The translations under genes and the position numbers were made by a program. The notes below the pieces were generated by a model that saw only the letters and a program-made list of their open reading frames with translations, was not told the DNA's origin and did not search any database. Positions 21,136 to 34,894 of a DNA stretch of 64,000 nt are shown piece by piece (position 1 is the first letter of the stretch; the number at the start of each line of letters is the position of its first letter). This stretch comes from Guillardia theta CCMP2712. Its lineage: Eukaryota > Cryptophyceae > Pyrenomonadales > Geminigeraceae. Where the stretch lies: assembly GCF_000315625.1 (NCBI RefSeq), contig NW_005434624.1, positions 513,100-577,099 of the forward strand. The letters are read 5' to 3'.

Positions 21136-23641
21136 ATGGCAGGCATACTTCCAAGGGAGCCTCCTGTTCCTACGGACAATGACCCGATCGCATTGCTAAG
21201 AGTTCCATGCAACGTGACCAAGGTACCCAGGGAGCGCCGTTGCTATCCGGGGAGTGACTGCAGTCCTTTACAGGTAGCGGTTGCAGGAAACAGGAGAACG
21301 AAACGAGCGCTGATCGAGGCCGAGCTATCTTCCTCCTTGCGATCCAAGAACCATGAGGAGCTCGCCGTTAGAGCTTCTTGGTGCTGTTGACCCTCCTCAC
21401 CCTGATCGTCTAGGTCGAGCTTGCGCTGGCCAGTCAAAGGCTGGAGGACCTTGACATCTTCAAGAAGGTTGCTTGCGAGGTTCGAGCGCTTCTCGTGCTA
21501 GTTGTATGTGTGACGAAGAGCCCAGGTTGACATCGACCCTGAAGGGGAGAAGGACGCCGTCATGGTCAGCGTCAAGGTATCGCCAGCAGACCCGGTCAGG
21601 GGCATCCAGCTCACTTGCTCGTCCAGCTGCAGGAGAAAGGAACACACACCCTATCCACCGGCACCTACATGCAAGGAGGTGAATGCCGTGCGATCGAGTC
21701 CTGACCATGACGACGGAGGTCGACAGGGGAGGGGAACGTTGAAGTCTCTTGGACCATGAGGAACATGTTGGGCAATGCAGAGAAGGTTCAGAGCAACCTT
21801 TCTGTCGGTCACAAGACGAGCAACAGCTTCCGGTGAGGAGGAGTCCCATGAACATTCTCTGCTGCTCCTTGTTGTCGCCTCCCTGCGCACCGGTCGCAGA
21901 ATCTTGTCTGAGGTTGTTTTAGGCTCGAGGGTTCGCAGCCCTTGTTCTTTGGGAGCTCTGTGAAGATGAACGGAAGTATCTTCCAATCTGTTGCAAACCT
22001 GGTCAAGCACAGCTCATTTACGTGAGTGAGAGATGTGGGGGAAGGGATAGCGGGATTACTCCTCTCCCTCCCTCTACCGTTATCCCCTCACCCCTTTTCC
22101 TTCTTGCTCATCGGCATCCTTGTTCTCTTCTTCTTGCTTCTCCTTCTCCTCATGGCTTCCCATGCAGAGAGCGTCAGAGGGGCATCAGTTTCGGACTAGC
22201 TTCGATCCCTGACGGCGATGGGGAGCATGAAGTGACTGTTTCTCTGCTCCCGATCGTCATTCATCACGCCAGCAGATCTCGTACGAGGGAGCTTGGAGAA
22301 CGGTCAAGTTTGAGAAGGGATCGCTAGTCTGCGATCCAAGCGAGGGAGGAGACTCGTTCAAGTCCTCCATCCGGTGAGGTCCTGAAGAGGGTGAGAAGGG
22401 TGAAATGGACGAAGGGAGGAGTGACAGTCGGGGAGGAGTGAGTAGGAGTTGTCTGTATGAGTTAGAGCAGAGGTTGACGTAGCAGGATGAGGAGAGGGGA
22501 TGGAGGGTAGGGAGGTAAAGGGGGAGGAGTAGGAAGAGGAGGAAGAGGTGAGTAGTTGTGGAAAAATAAGAAGATGGAGTGTTGGTAGTCATAGCTGAAA
22601 TACCGAGGAGGGTGCGAGGTTAAGGAAGAGCTTGATCTGAACGTTTTTCCAGGCACGTGTTCAACCATGACACAAGGGATGACACCAGGGTCCCATCAAG
22701 CGGTTTTCTGTTCCGTAGCACGTGCGAGGAGCAACATTGCTGTGCTCCTTGGGTGAACCTGAGGCAGGGCCGAGCTGGCCGGGATCGGAGGAGACGTCAA
22801 GTTCCTCAAGAATGTTGTTGACGTGCAGGCAAGAGATCGGGATTACAAGATGAGATGATATTTCTGATTGTTTCTGTACCTTCAGGCACACATTCCCACT
22901 GACCTTGGGGTCATCGTCTCCCTTGTGGGGTCTGTCGGCCTCTTGCAGGTCCTCATGTTCACCGTTGAAGCCTTGCTCCCTCCTCCTCCTCGGCCTCCTC
23001 GTTATCTCTCTACATCTTCCCTCCTACCTCCGCTTCCTCCTCCTTTCTTGATCTCTTTCCTCCTGGTTCCTCCTCCTCCTTCTCTCCTTACCTTTATCTC
23101 TTTCCAACTCTTCCCTCGTTGCCTCTACCCATCACCATCTCTTGTCCTTCTGGTTCACTTGCCCTTCTTTGTGTCGTCCCCAACTCTTCTCTTCCTCCTC
23201 TTGACTATCGCTTCCTATCCGTTCAGTCACTTGGAGGGACCTCCTCCCGTATCAACGATCGGTACTCTCTCCTCTCCTCGTTGCTCTCTTGACTGTTGCA
23301 GCTTCTTTGTTGGAGGCCCCCTCATGGTCCGAGGTTTTCGCACTAAAGGACTAGGCCCGAGAGCCTTGGGCTCCTCCTCCTCCTCCAGCGCTAAGGTTTG
23401 TTTCCTCCCTTCCTACCTGCTGTCCTTGCTCGACCCCTGATTCTCATACCTTGGGCATTCTTCGCTTTCCCTGCTGTTGCTCCCCCATCCTGCCCACCTC
23501 CTTTCCTCTCCTTCCTCCCATCTCCGCCTCCTATCCTTGTCAAGCAGAATCACACACGCTCTATCAGGGAGGGGATGCGTACTTCGCTGCCACAGGAGCC
23601 ATCACATTTGACCTCCCCTCTCGTCTCATGCAGGTCCTCAG

Positions 23642-23676
<35 letters not shown>

Positions 23677-24542
23677 CTGCTTCTGAGTGAAAGAAGATGA
23701 CGTTAATCTGTTTCAGGCTCTTGGCGTTCGCGGTCATGTCTTCTGCAGTACTGGAAACAACGTTGCGGTACTTCTCTTTCTACCCCACTTATCAGTCTTT
23801 CAATTTCCTATCATGTTTTGCCCCATACTTAAATTTTCCTTCTTACACTTTCCCCCCTGGTTCTATTTGCCCTGAGTCTTTTGCTACTTTCTTTTTATCA
23901 TTGTCTCAACAGGTTGGAGGAGGACGGTCAGTCTACAAGCAGATTCCTTCCATGATCTCAGGGTCCGTGCAGCCATGCACCTCTCCTCTCCTCTCCTCTC
24001 CTCTCCTCTCCTCTTCTCGCCTCTTCCTTTTCTTGTTCCTTCTCCTCCCTCTCCTGGGCCCCTCCCCTGTCCTCTTCTCTCCTGTCCTCTCCGCCCTCGT
24101 CCTCTTACACTGGCGCAGCTACCGAGCCGTCGCAGGTGCAGGGCTCATCATCCCCATGCAGGTTGTCTACCCTCAAGGACTTCTACTGCTTTCACTTCTC
24201 TGCTCCTTGTCCTTCCCTCCTCCTTCCCTCCTTCTGCCCGTCCTGCTCATCGTTGTCCTTCCCTTGTCCTGCCCGTCCTGCCCGTCCTGCGAATCTTACT
24301 CCTGCCTGCGTTTCTCTTTCCTTTTTCTTGCTCCTCTTCCTAACGCTATGTTCTCATTTTCTCCTCTTCCTTCCCCAGCCTGAGGTTTTTGTTGCAGATA
24401 GGGCGGCTGGAGCTGAATTACTGCCGTCCTCTCCGTACGTTCCCTCAGCTGGTACTCAGCTGCTGGTCGCTTCCCTCAGCTGAGAGACATGCAGGGCGAC
24501 AGACTTGCAAGATGGCAGATCGCTCTCGGGCTAGAGTACTGA
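21136..24542 (+). CDS. SAM50: SAM50/Omp85 outer-membrane beta-barrel assembly protein
   Basis: Core of the sorting and assembly machinery that inserts beta-barrel proteins into the mitochondrial outer membrane. Highly split (about 16 exons). N-terminal POTRA-type region: VAVAGNRRTKRALIEAELSS, then RLEDLDIFKK and VDIDPEGEKDAVMVSVK. Barrel region: VSWTMRNMLGNAEKVQSNLS, FFGSSVKMNGSIFQSVANL, HVFNHDTRDDTRVPSSG and ELAGIGGDVKFLKNVVDVQ. The Omp85 loop-6 motif is intact as FFVGGPLMVRGF, followed by QGGDAYFAATGAITFDLP, GVRGHVFCSTGNNVA and IGRLELNYCRPL. The end RLARWQIALGLEY fits a C-terminal beta signal. Stop TGA 24540..24542. A plastid Omp85 is less likely because the motifs follow SAM50 wording. Introns are strongly CT-rich. 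Confidence 0.88.
23643..23685 (+). repeat. CTG trinucleotide repeat in a SAM50 intron
   Basis: About ten CTG/GCT units followed by CTTCTG units, directly after the exon ending ITFDLPSRLMQ. Intronic, not coded. Confidence 0.85.
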
Positions 24543-25045
24543 GAAAGGACGGAGAGCGGAGGGGCAGAAGGAGGAAGGCGAGTAGAGGAGGAGGGCGGCG
24601 ATCGGAAGATCAACAGGATTTTGTGAGGAGAGAGACGAGATTGGGTGAGCAAGAGTGAAGGGAGGAGGAGCGGAATGACAGGATAGTGGCACTGGGAGAG
24701 AGGAGAGAGAGGAGGGAGAGGGGAGGAGGAGGAGGAGGAGGAGGAGGAGAAGAACGTTTACAAGCATGAACCTTGCGAGTTGCTAGAGCATGTCGTTAGC
24801 CCGCACTGGAACTCTTGGATGCAGCCGTTGCGCTCGACCCTCCACTCGTCCTGATGGCTCCCTGNNNNNNNNNNNNNNNNNNNNNNNNNNNNNNNNNNNN
24901 NNNNNNNNNNNNNNNNNNNNNNNNNNNNNNNNNNNNNNNNNNNNNNNNNNNNNNNNNNNNNNNNGGAGCGTTGGGGTAGCCCCCCCCCTTTCCCTAGAGG
25001 GCCCCCGCCCCCATCCCTTTAACCCCCGGGAAAATTTGGCAAAAG

Positions 25046-25078
<33 letters not shown>

Positions 25079-25135
25079 TACCCCAAGGGAGCACAGGGAA
25101 AGAGGGAGGGGGGGGGGGGGTTCATGTCTCCTTAC
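24543..25135. other. 3' spacer with 100-base assembly gap
   Basis: Ns fill 24865..24964. Around the gap are long C and G homopolymers (25045..25077, 25108..25120), so base calls are unreliable. The region may hide the last exon(s) of the minus-strand rhodanese-domain gene. A GA-rich run with (GGA)n lies at 24720..24750. Confidence 0.8.
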
Positions 25136-27369
<2,234 letters not shown>

Positions 27370-28341
27370 CTTGCGAGCGCAGCCTGTTCATCGCATGATG
27401 AGAGGGGTTATCATCTGAGAACGACCCGATGCTTCTAGAGCTACTTGATGACAAATAGTACTTTTGCTCCCATCTCTCCCCCTGTTTGAACCATCGGCTT
27501 TGAATCACCCAGCAGAAGTACAATGAGGGTAGGAAATGGAGGCGAGAGTAGCAATCATACTCTTCACAGCACATCAATCAGCACAATCTCAACCAGGAGA
27601 CCAGCGAGCCTTCTGATTATGTTCATGTGAGCGCGTGTTAGTCTATCGTCCTCGCCATCCTCCTCCTCTCCCCGCCTGTCGCTACTTGCTCTCATCGGGG
27701 AGCCGCATGCGCCTTGGCGACACCCTTTTCCTCATCCCCGCTCTGATCATGCCAGTTTAGTCAGCAGTTTTAGTTAGTGGCTGACTGTTTAGTTCAAGAA
27801 AGTTTAGTCATAGTTTAGTCACGATTGATTAAACAATGACTAGCTCATAGCCCATCCTTTTTCTACCATCCCCCCACCCCTTAATTTCTCAGAAATAATA
27901 CCCCTCCTTTTCCACTTATTTGGTTCATTTGACTACCCCTGAAATTCATACGGAAACAACCCCTGGAGCCTTGTTTGCAGCACGAACCGATGCGTTCCTC
28001 GCGTTCCGACACAAGGAAAAGGGACGATCCTTTGCTGCTTGCCTCTGAACTCCCCCACCTCCCCCCCCCTCCTCATCCCCGACGCATCCCCCTCCACTCC
28101 TGAGACATTCTTTGACTCTCTCCATCCCCGACCCTCCCTGCCTTGTTCTCAACTTCGTCACACCCGGGCATTAGTTGGAGAGTCCTGTGGTGCACAACAC
28201 ACTTCCAGTTTTTTCATCCTTCTCCTACTCCCTGCCAACTTGATGCCGGTGGTGGCATCTGCGTTCACTTGCGTTACAGGACAGTAAAATAAACTCAGCA
28301 GAATAAGCTTCCTTCATCAATTCTCCAACTAGAAGGTGACA
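27370..28341. other. Spacer with TTTAGT repeats and C-rich promoter-like DNA
   Basis: At 27755..27845 a TTTAGT hexamer recurs at irregular spacing (at least six times), ending in AAACAATGACTAG. From 27855 to 28140 the plus strand is C-rich with CCCCACCCC and ACCCCT blocks. The 5' untranslated region of the RWP-RK gene at 28342 probably starts here. The frame 27275..27577 is not supported as a gene. Confidence 0.4.
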
Positions 28342-28860
28342 ATGGCCCGCAACGAATCCACACTAGGGCAGGGAGCAAGAATCGCGTCGTCAACAGCTAT
28401 AGTTGAGAAAGTTACGGTCTCACCAAGAGTTCGCCCAGGAGATCTGAAAAAACAGCCATTGGAGGTCCATCTTGACCTCAATGTGCTCGAGCCCTTGTAC
28501 GGTCTTCGGCAAGAGGAGGCGGCTGAAAGACTTGGCATTTGCCTTACAAGTTTGAAGGCTGCCTGCAGGAAACTCGGCTTGAGACGATGGCCATACAAGA
28601 AAGACAAATTATGCATCTCACAGACAGCCCAATCTAACTCTGTCAGCACTGGATCCAATCAATGTTTTCCAGAACTTGGTCAAGTAGACAAGGCTCCTCC
28701 TCAGATCCCGCCCGACACCAACTTGAGCCTTCAAGGCGATGGCGCAGATGAGGATGACGGTGACAAGCCAATCAGTTCTGGATGGATAGGATGGTATCTT
28801 AATTCGAACGATCAAGATCCAATCATCTATGACAGCGCATTTCAATCTTCAGGAATTTGA
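28342..28860 (+). CDS. RWP-RK domain protein (copy 4, 172 aa)
   Basis: Intronless; ATG at 28342 (MARNESTLGQGARIASS). An N-terminal VSPRVRPGD segment corresponds to VPRPRKH of copies 1-3. RWP-RK motif: LEPLYGLRQEEAAERLGICL, TSLKAACRKLGLRRWPYKKD. A Gln/Ser/Asn-rich linker and an acidic stretch (GDGADEDDGD) precede the family signature WIGWYLNSNDQDPIIYD, followed by a short tail SAFQSSGI. Only about half the residues match copies 1-3, so this is an older paralogue, not a recent copy. Presumed nuclear transcription factor. The GC-rich island 28990..29710 starts about 130 bases after the stop. Confidence 0.85.
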   Translation: MARNESTLGQGARIASSTAIVEKVTVSPRVRPGDLKKQPLEVHLDLNVLEPLYGLRQEEAAERLGICLTSLKAACRKLGLRRWPYKKDKLCISQTAQSNSVSTGSNQCFPELGQVDKAPPQIPPDTNLSLQGDGADEDDGDKPISSGWIGWYLNSNDQDPIIYDSAFQSSGI

Positions 28861-28989
28861 CTCAAACCAGATGCGGTCGCTCTGATCTGCGGCACTGCCA
28901 ACCGTTGAACGTATGTTAGTCGGGCAGAAAGGCGAGGAACCGTATTCCTTTCGGTCGAATTGAGAGAGTCTTGGCGGCTTGAAACCAAC

Positions 28990-29710
28990 TGAGTAAGCCT
29001 CAGGCCACTACTAGTTAAAAAGTTAGGAAATGAACTTGGCGTGACGGCGGAACCAAGTTGTGACTCCCGGTAGAAGCCGCCGAAGTTACGACAGCAGCCG
29101 CTAGTCGCCTGGCAGGCTGGCACTTCCTAGTCCAGCCAGGCCATCGCCTCCGATCACTCTGTGCGGTCTCAGCGGCGCGGCACTGCAGCCTATACCGGGC
29201 GGCCAAGGGGCTGCCGCACGGTCGCCGACTCTGCGCGGGGCGCGAAAACTTCCGAAGTTCAAGCCTGCGCAGGCTTGCTTTCCTACGCTGCCGTACGGCG
29301 TTCGAGTCCGCGGCCGTCAGCGAGTCCGAGCGGCCGTGCCCGGCCGGGCGGCCGCGGCATCGGCCGGCGTGACGGCCGGAAGCCGCCTCGGACTCCGGAA
29401 GGAGTCACTGAGTTCAAGTCAACTTGACAGTCACGAGTGATGCGGGGGCCGCGTGCGCCGGGCCGCCCGGCCCCCGGGCGGGCGGAGCGGTGACGGTGCG
29501 CGGCGCCGGCCGCGGCCACAGTCACTGCCACTCAGCCGATTGCAGGCCGGGCAAGATCGGATTGAGCCCGGGCCCGGGGGCACGGCCCGGGGGAGACTAC
29601 TGAATTGAACTGCACAGGCCTTTAAAAATAAACGACTAAAGTTGGCAAATCTTGAACTTCGGAAACTCAAAAGTGCGCCGGGTCAACCGGGCCCGCCCGT
29701 GTTCAAGTTT
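28990..29710. repeat. GC-rich island between RWP-RK copies 4 and 5
   Basis: About 700 bases, the core 29280..29600 being extremely GC-rich. It contains AACTTCCGAAGTTCAA at 29247..29262 and GAACTTCGGAAACTC near its right end (29654..29668), in opposite orientation. The style matches 20218..20480. No coding potential apart from Ala/Gly/Arg/Pro frames. Confidence 0.55.
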
Positions 29711-30471
29711 TTATAAATTTGTGGAGACATCAATTTCTGATTTCACTAAGAATCCTTCCGCTGCCCCTGGCCCTTTTCAGGTTAGTACCACCCTACCCTT
29801 CAATCGATGCACCTACCCGTACATTATGCCAACTTATTGTATCTTCTAGCACCCCATCACTCCACCCCCCACCCCCTTCTTTACCGACCCCCATGAAGGA
29901 TTCTGGTTTTATCTCATTTCAAAACAACATCCCCTCCATTGGCACGGCGTCAGCCTCCGTCTGATTTCCTTTATGCCTCACGACAAAAATTCGAAAAGAC
30001 ACTTTTTCGATCTTTGACTGATGGGCTCCACGGACTTCTCATGGCGCATCAGCGGTCTTCGTTATCAAGAGACAACGTTTGGCTTGAGATAGAATCTGAA
30101 ATATTGCTTTTTCATCACCGCCCTCGTTTCCGCGCACGGCGCCCTCACGCACCACCCCTTTACAAATATTTCAAGCTCTGATAGTACCGGTGTAATTGAA
30201 GACATAAGTACCGGTCATAAAGTCACACTACCCCTCTATACCTCCAGGCGTCTGATAAAATCCTTAAAACGCATCGCTTGCCCCCATGCCCCTGCAACGT
30301 TCCCGACAGCTCGCCCTTATAAAGTTGCAGCAGGGAATTTCCGACTACCTCCCGCTCCCGCTGTCTTCACCAGAACTCTGCAACCAGCCTGTTTAGTGGT
30401 CCTCCATTGTAGCCAACTGCAACAAGCCTGTACAACACCTACACAGCAACAGCACAAATCACCTTTGAGAC
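29711..30471. other. C-rich promoter-like region of RWP-RK copy 5
   Basis: Plus strand with repeated ACCCC/CCCC blocks (29765..29900, 30220..30300) in AT-rich context, as upstream of copy 4. TATAAA occurs at 30318..30323, about 150 bases upstream of the ATG at 30472. No gene seen. Confidence 0.4.
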
Positions 30472-31035
30472 ATGGAACCATCTGTGATTGTTTCCCCACG
30501 CGTTCGGGGCGCATCATCGTCATCAGCAGCCGATGTGAAGCTGGACCTTCAAACCCTTCAACCCCTCTTCAGCATGAAGCAAGAGGTCGCTGCGGAAAGA
30601 CTGGGCATATGCCTGACAAGCTTAAAATCTGCCTGCCGAAAGCTCGGAATCCGGCGATGGCCTTACTCAAGGAAGGGATCGATCCCCAAAAAGGCTCCGA
30701 ACTACATCAGATCAGATCCTCCTCCTGCGGTGCCGGATTTGACTATCGGTACAAGTGCTCGCATGCCCATCCAAGAGGGCCCGTCGCATACAGTATCATG
30801 CCCGACTTTACACGACGCACCGAACAAAGTTGATCCGGAGCATACTCCGATCGTGCAACGGGATTACGAAATCTTTGTAAAAAAACCAAACTCCCCCACA
30901 CATCAGACCGATTTCTTCGTGGGATGCTTTGCTGTCAAGCGCGAGAAAGAAGCAACCACTATTTGTAAGGAGTGGATCGACTGGTATATCAACAGCGATG
31001 ATAGCGATCCTGTATTCACTCACAAGAGCCTATGA
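30472..31035 (+). CDS. RWP-RK domain protein (copy 5, 187 aa)
   Basis: Intronless; ATG 30472 (MEPSVIVSPRVRGASSSS). RWP-RK motif: LQPLFSMKQEVAAERLGICL, TSLKSACRKLGIRRWPYSRK. A long hydrophilic linker rich in Pro/Thr/Ser follows, then the signature CKEWIDWYINSDDSDPVFTH and a five-residue end. Closest to copy 4 in the N-terminal half, and in the same orientation 1.6 kb downstream of it. Presumed transcription factor; DNA target unknown. Confidence 0.85.
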   Translation: MEPSVIVSPRVRGASSSSAADVKLDLQTLQPLFSMKQEVAAERLGICLTSLKSACRKLGIRRWPYSRKGSIPKKAPNYIRSDPPPAVPDLTIGTSARMPIQEGPSHTVSCPTLHDAPNKVDPEHTPIVQRDYEIFVKKPNSPTHQTDFFVGCFAVKREKEATTICKEWIDWYINSDDSDPVFTHKSL

Positions 31036-31110
31036 CAATTATTGGGAATTAATATCTTTCAAACTAATAAATCCAAGTTACATGTTACAAAATGGGTTGC
31101 ATTGAAGACA

Positions 31111-32107
31111 TCATCGACTACCCAGTTCCCACACTTTAGGTCCGAGAACCTTGGCAGCCAGGTCCTTGTCCATTGGCACTCCGACACCCCTGATATTCTA
31201 TGGTCAAGCCAACAGTGCTAGACAACAAGAGTCATAGAGAGAGTAAGGGAGATGCAAAGGACAGATACAAGTCTGCGATGACGACAAGATCGTTGTTCAC
31301 CTGAAGAGACACCTCGCGTAATGGTATTGGCACACCTGTGCGCAAATCAGAAGATCATCTACTTGATTCCTTACACCCACATCGCATTTTAGTTCTTTCC
31401 ATCCTTTCTTGTAGATCTCGACAGCCCGCGACGCATCCTTTGCAACACCATCGCCTTCCTGCAAAGCAATCAGGAAAAGGATCAAACATGGTGCCGCGAA
31501 AGGTTCAATCATGTTAAAAAAAAAAGGACAGTCATGGCTAGGATCAATACCACTGGCAAGCAACACACACCTCATAGATCAATCCTAGATTACTTGTTGC
31601 CGCTTTGTGCCCATTCAGCGACGCTTTCATGTACATCTCTGCTGCCCTCTCCATATCCTTCTTGACACCTCGACCCCTTGCATAACAGACAGCAAGGTTG
31701 TACTGCCCCTCCGGCATCTTTAGTTGTGCAGCTCTGAGGAAGAGTTTTGCCGCCATCTCCTGATCCTGTTGTACTCCTTCCCCTTTGGCATAACAATACC
31801 CGAGCGCACAGATGGCCTTGTCGTGCCCTTGCTTCGCAGCTTCCTGATACCACAGCGCAGCGGAGGCAACGTCTACATCCACCCCTCTGCCTTGCTCGTA
31901 GCACCTTCCAAGGTCATACTGCGCATCAGCATCGCCATCTGCTGCCCCCCTCCTCAGCCAAAAGATCCCTTCTTCCGAGTCTGACTGGACCCCATCCCCT
32001 CGCAGGAGGATCTGACCAACCTGGCCCCTCTTTTGACCCAACTCCTTCCTGAGAGCCTTGCTGTACTCCAGAGGAGCAGACCACGAGCCATTGCTTGCAA
32101 ACGACAT
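31111..32107 (-). CDS. Sel1-like repeat protein
   Basis: Helical solenoid scaffold of the Sel1/SLR type. ATG 32105..32107; exon 1 covers most repeats, followed by three shorter exons; TGA 31111..31113. Repeats include AQYDLGRCYEQGRGVDVDVA, AICALGYCYAKGEGVQQDQE, GQYNLAVCYARGRGVKKDME and ATSNLGLIYE then EGDGVAKDASRAVEIYKKG, ending NIRGVGVPMDKDLAAKVLG. Each has the L-G-x2-Y-x2-G-x-GV pattern with about 36-residue spacing. Sel1 proteins mediate protein contacts, often in ER or signalling complexes. The partner here is unknown; no signal peptide or membrane span is visible. Confidence 0.85.
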
Positions 32108-32523
32108 GTGAAAGGAGCCTGTCTTGCCGTCTCCTCTCGACCATGAACGGCTAGCAACACATCATCTTCCCGGACGTCGCCAACGACGCTTCCTTTCCGT
32201 TGGTTGCCCTGCTGCCTTACAAAACCATGCGATCTTTTGGGTACGTTTTGCTGCCCCCTTTATTTGCTAAAATAATCTCAGTGAGGCAGGCTTGATAATG
32301 TTGACACCAGGACACACAACTAACAATTTGAATGTCTCTAAAAGGGGTGGGGTGGAAATGAACTACCACCCTGTTGAATAAAGGGGGTTAACAGTTGCTC
32401 TAGTATATGACCGGTACTTTTGCCTTCCAATAACAGTCAGACGCATGGGTGCTTTATAGCATGTTGCTAATGAACAGGGTACTGTTAGTCAGTATGGTAG
32501 GGTAGTGATTCTGACTCTTCAGC
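32108..32523. other. Divergent promoter region
   Basis: Lies between the Sel1 gene (minus) and the membrane-protein gene (plus). Has a GGGGTGGGGTGG block near 32345 and an AT-rich stretch with CTTTATAGCATG at about 32450. No gene seen. Confidence 0.4.
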
Positions 32524-34240
32524 ATGGCCATGCGGGATGTACGCTGGGTCGTCACCGTGTTGGTGGCGATGGCAGCCGCAGCCATGGCGCAAGAAGCTGA
32601 GGGAGAAGGAGAGGAGGCAACAGCAGGAGGCTGCTCATTCACAGCTACCGTACCTTGGACCTGGAGCGCTCCTGTAGAAGTGGACCTCGCTCAAAGGATT
32701 CAGGCAAAGAGCGATAATCCTTTGGCACTGCATGCTATCTGTATGACAAGTGATAACTCGTTTGTTGTTCTAATGCGCTCATGCAGGTAAATGCCCGGCA
32801 GAAAAATCCGGGGATGTCTCAACGAACTGCGAATGCACTGGGCAGAACGAGGACGACTGTGATGCCTACTCACGAATCATGGCCTACATATTTCTTTTCA
32901 TGGAGAGATTTATGGGCGTTATCATTCACATCAACGACTACTCCCAGAAGTATCACATCGAGAATGTGAGTTGTGATCCTACGTTCAATAGAAGGAAGGT
33001 GATTCTTTCTCCTCCAGGTCTTGTTCTGGACGATCCTGGGAACGATCTTCTTCTGGTTTGGGATCGGGGCAATCTTGTAAGATCTTGTGAGGGATGGCAT
33101 GCGTTTGTTGAAGGATGCTCTCAGATACTCTGAGATCAAAGCCGTCATCATCGCGAGGGAGCGAGATGAACGTGACAGACTAGTACGTATCGCATTCAGA
33201 GGCAGGTCAAAAATGATCTCTCCTGTCAGGTTAGCAGGGAGTACCTGAAGAAGGATGAAATCAAGTGCGAGCAACTCGAAGCTCGTAAGCATTTCTTCTC
33301 CCAGCTATCACCCGTGCTCAACTGATGCGCAGGGGAGTTGGAGGCAACTCGTCCTCGACCCTACCTCACTATGACCGGCTTCGCGCTTTTCTGGATCGGA
33401 CTTATGTGCCAGTTTACTCCATTCTGTGGGATCCTGGGGATGATCTTTCCAGGTCGAATGCAGGAGGCAGCAGTTAGCATGTGCTGATTCTGAGAGCAGG
33501 ACTTGAGTTCTTCCAGGGGTTCTGCTTCCTATTCGTGGTTGTCGGCACTTTCACCCTCGCCCTTAGCGCATTCTTCCTTGTCGTCGGGCTGTGTTGGTCC
33601 TGCACTAGAGGATACGCAGCTCTTGTCTTCATTGTGCGGCACTTGTTCTCTGCTGAGGGGATGCAGGAGGCTGACTCGTGCTCAGGTCCTTGGCCTGCTG
33701 GGGGACTTGGTCATGTTTGCGGGGTTCTGGTTCATCGTGGGCTGGTGGATCCTGTCGGCTGCCGTCCTGTACATCTACTTCTCGTGGGCTCCTGACAACT
33801 ACAGCTCCCCCTACCTGCAGGTGGGGAAGGTGAGAAAAGGTGGCGGCAGGTCTGACAGGTCATGGCAGGACCTGGGCAACTTCTACAAGCCCAGCCACGA
33901 CGTGAATGACTGGATGGATGTGATGTGCTACCGTTGGTTGCTGCGGGCGATGACGTGTTGGGGCAGGCGGCGAAGAGAGGGGGAGAATCGTTCCAGGCGG
34001 AGACAGTGGATCTCGTGAAGAACATCCCAGGAGGGAAGGAGGCTGTTGAAGCAGGAGACAAGGTTGGTCTCTGCCTCGGTGATGTTTGGACGCAAAGCTG
34101 ATGTGAGATACTTCCAGATGTTCTCCTCCCTCTCGAGCTCCAAGGAGGAGACGAAGGAAACAGGTTGCGAGACGATGACGTCTGACGAGGGGCGTGACTG
34201 TGTTGGCAGCGTCCGGCGCAATCTGAACAAAATGAGTTGA
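32524..34240 (+). CDS. Multi-pass membrane protein with signal peptide
   Basis: Start ATG 32524: a hydrophobic signal (VVTVLVAMAAAAMAQ) and an acidic lumenal stretch. The next exon gives a Cys-containing segment (VSTNCECTGQNEDDCDAYSR) and an amphipathic region. Then come hydrophobic helices: VLFWTILGTIFFWFGIGAIL, MTGFALFWIGLMCQFTPFCG, FCFLFVVVGTFTLALSAFFL and FAGFWFIVGWWILSAAVLYI. The last exons (AKRGGESFQAETVDLVKN and FSSLSSSKEETKETG) are hydrophilic, with TGA at 34238..34240. Helix order vaguely recalls the TMEM43/LUMA tail, which I cannot confirm. One in-frame TAA follows the first helix, so a splice there is unresolved. Confidence 0.5.
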
Positions 34241-34894
34241 AAGCACGCGCTTGTTATTGGGAAGGAAACTTCTCATTGGGCGTGGAAATTATTTCTTGTG
34301 CGATAGTTATTCCCCTGGTTTTCTCTCGCCATGCCTATCCCTTTCATATCCCGATCTCTCTCTTTTAATCATGTACATGTTTTTCCATGAAGAAGCAATC
34401 TCATTGCAGATGAATACCACATTAGATGTTCTTCATTCCCTTGTCAATTTAGAAAGACCTCAGCTGGGAGATTCCGACTCCTTTGCAAAGGGGCTGAAAC
34501 GAGACTGAGCGAGGCAGAGGAGCAACGAGGAAGGGGGAAGCGGGGAAGGAGCTCCAAGAGCTGGAGGAGGTAGTGGTGGAGGCGAGAGAGGGGAACGACC
34601 AAGACGAGGACGAGGACGAGGACGAGGAAGACGACAAGGTTCATTACCTTGGCAGCTTGCCGGAGGAAGGCTCTTGACTGGACATGCTCCTCGGAGGTAC
34701 ATCAGACGGACTGCACCCACATGAGCACCTCGAACAGGTAAAGCGGAGACTCTCACCGCCTCCTCCCCTGAAAGTTGTTCATCCTGACGAGCAGCAAGAA
34801 AGGATTCATGTCACCAGAACATCGCTTTCCCACCTTTCTCCTCCTCCCTTGCCTCCCTCACTCCCTCAACCATCCTGTTCGCCTCCTTCCCTTC
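34241..34894. other. Intergenic spacer between convergent genes
   Basis: Contains a GACGAG tandem run (34600..34632) that creates poly-Ser/Arg frames on the minus strand. No supported gene. Confidence 0.4.
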
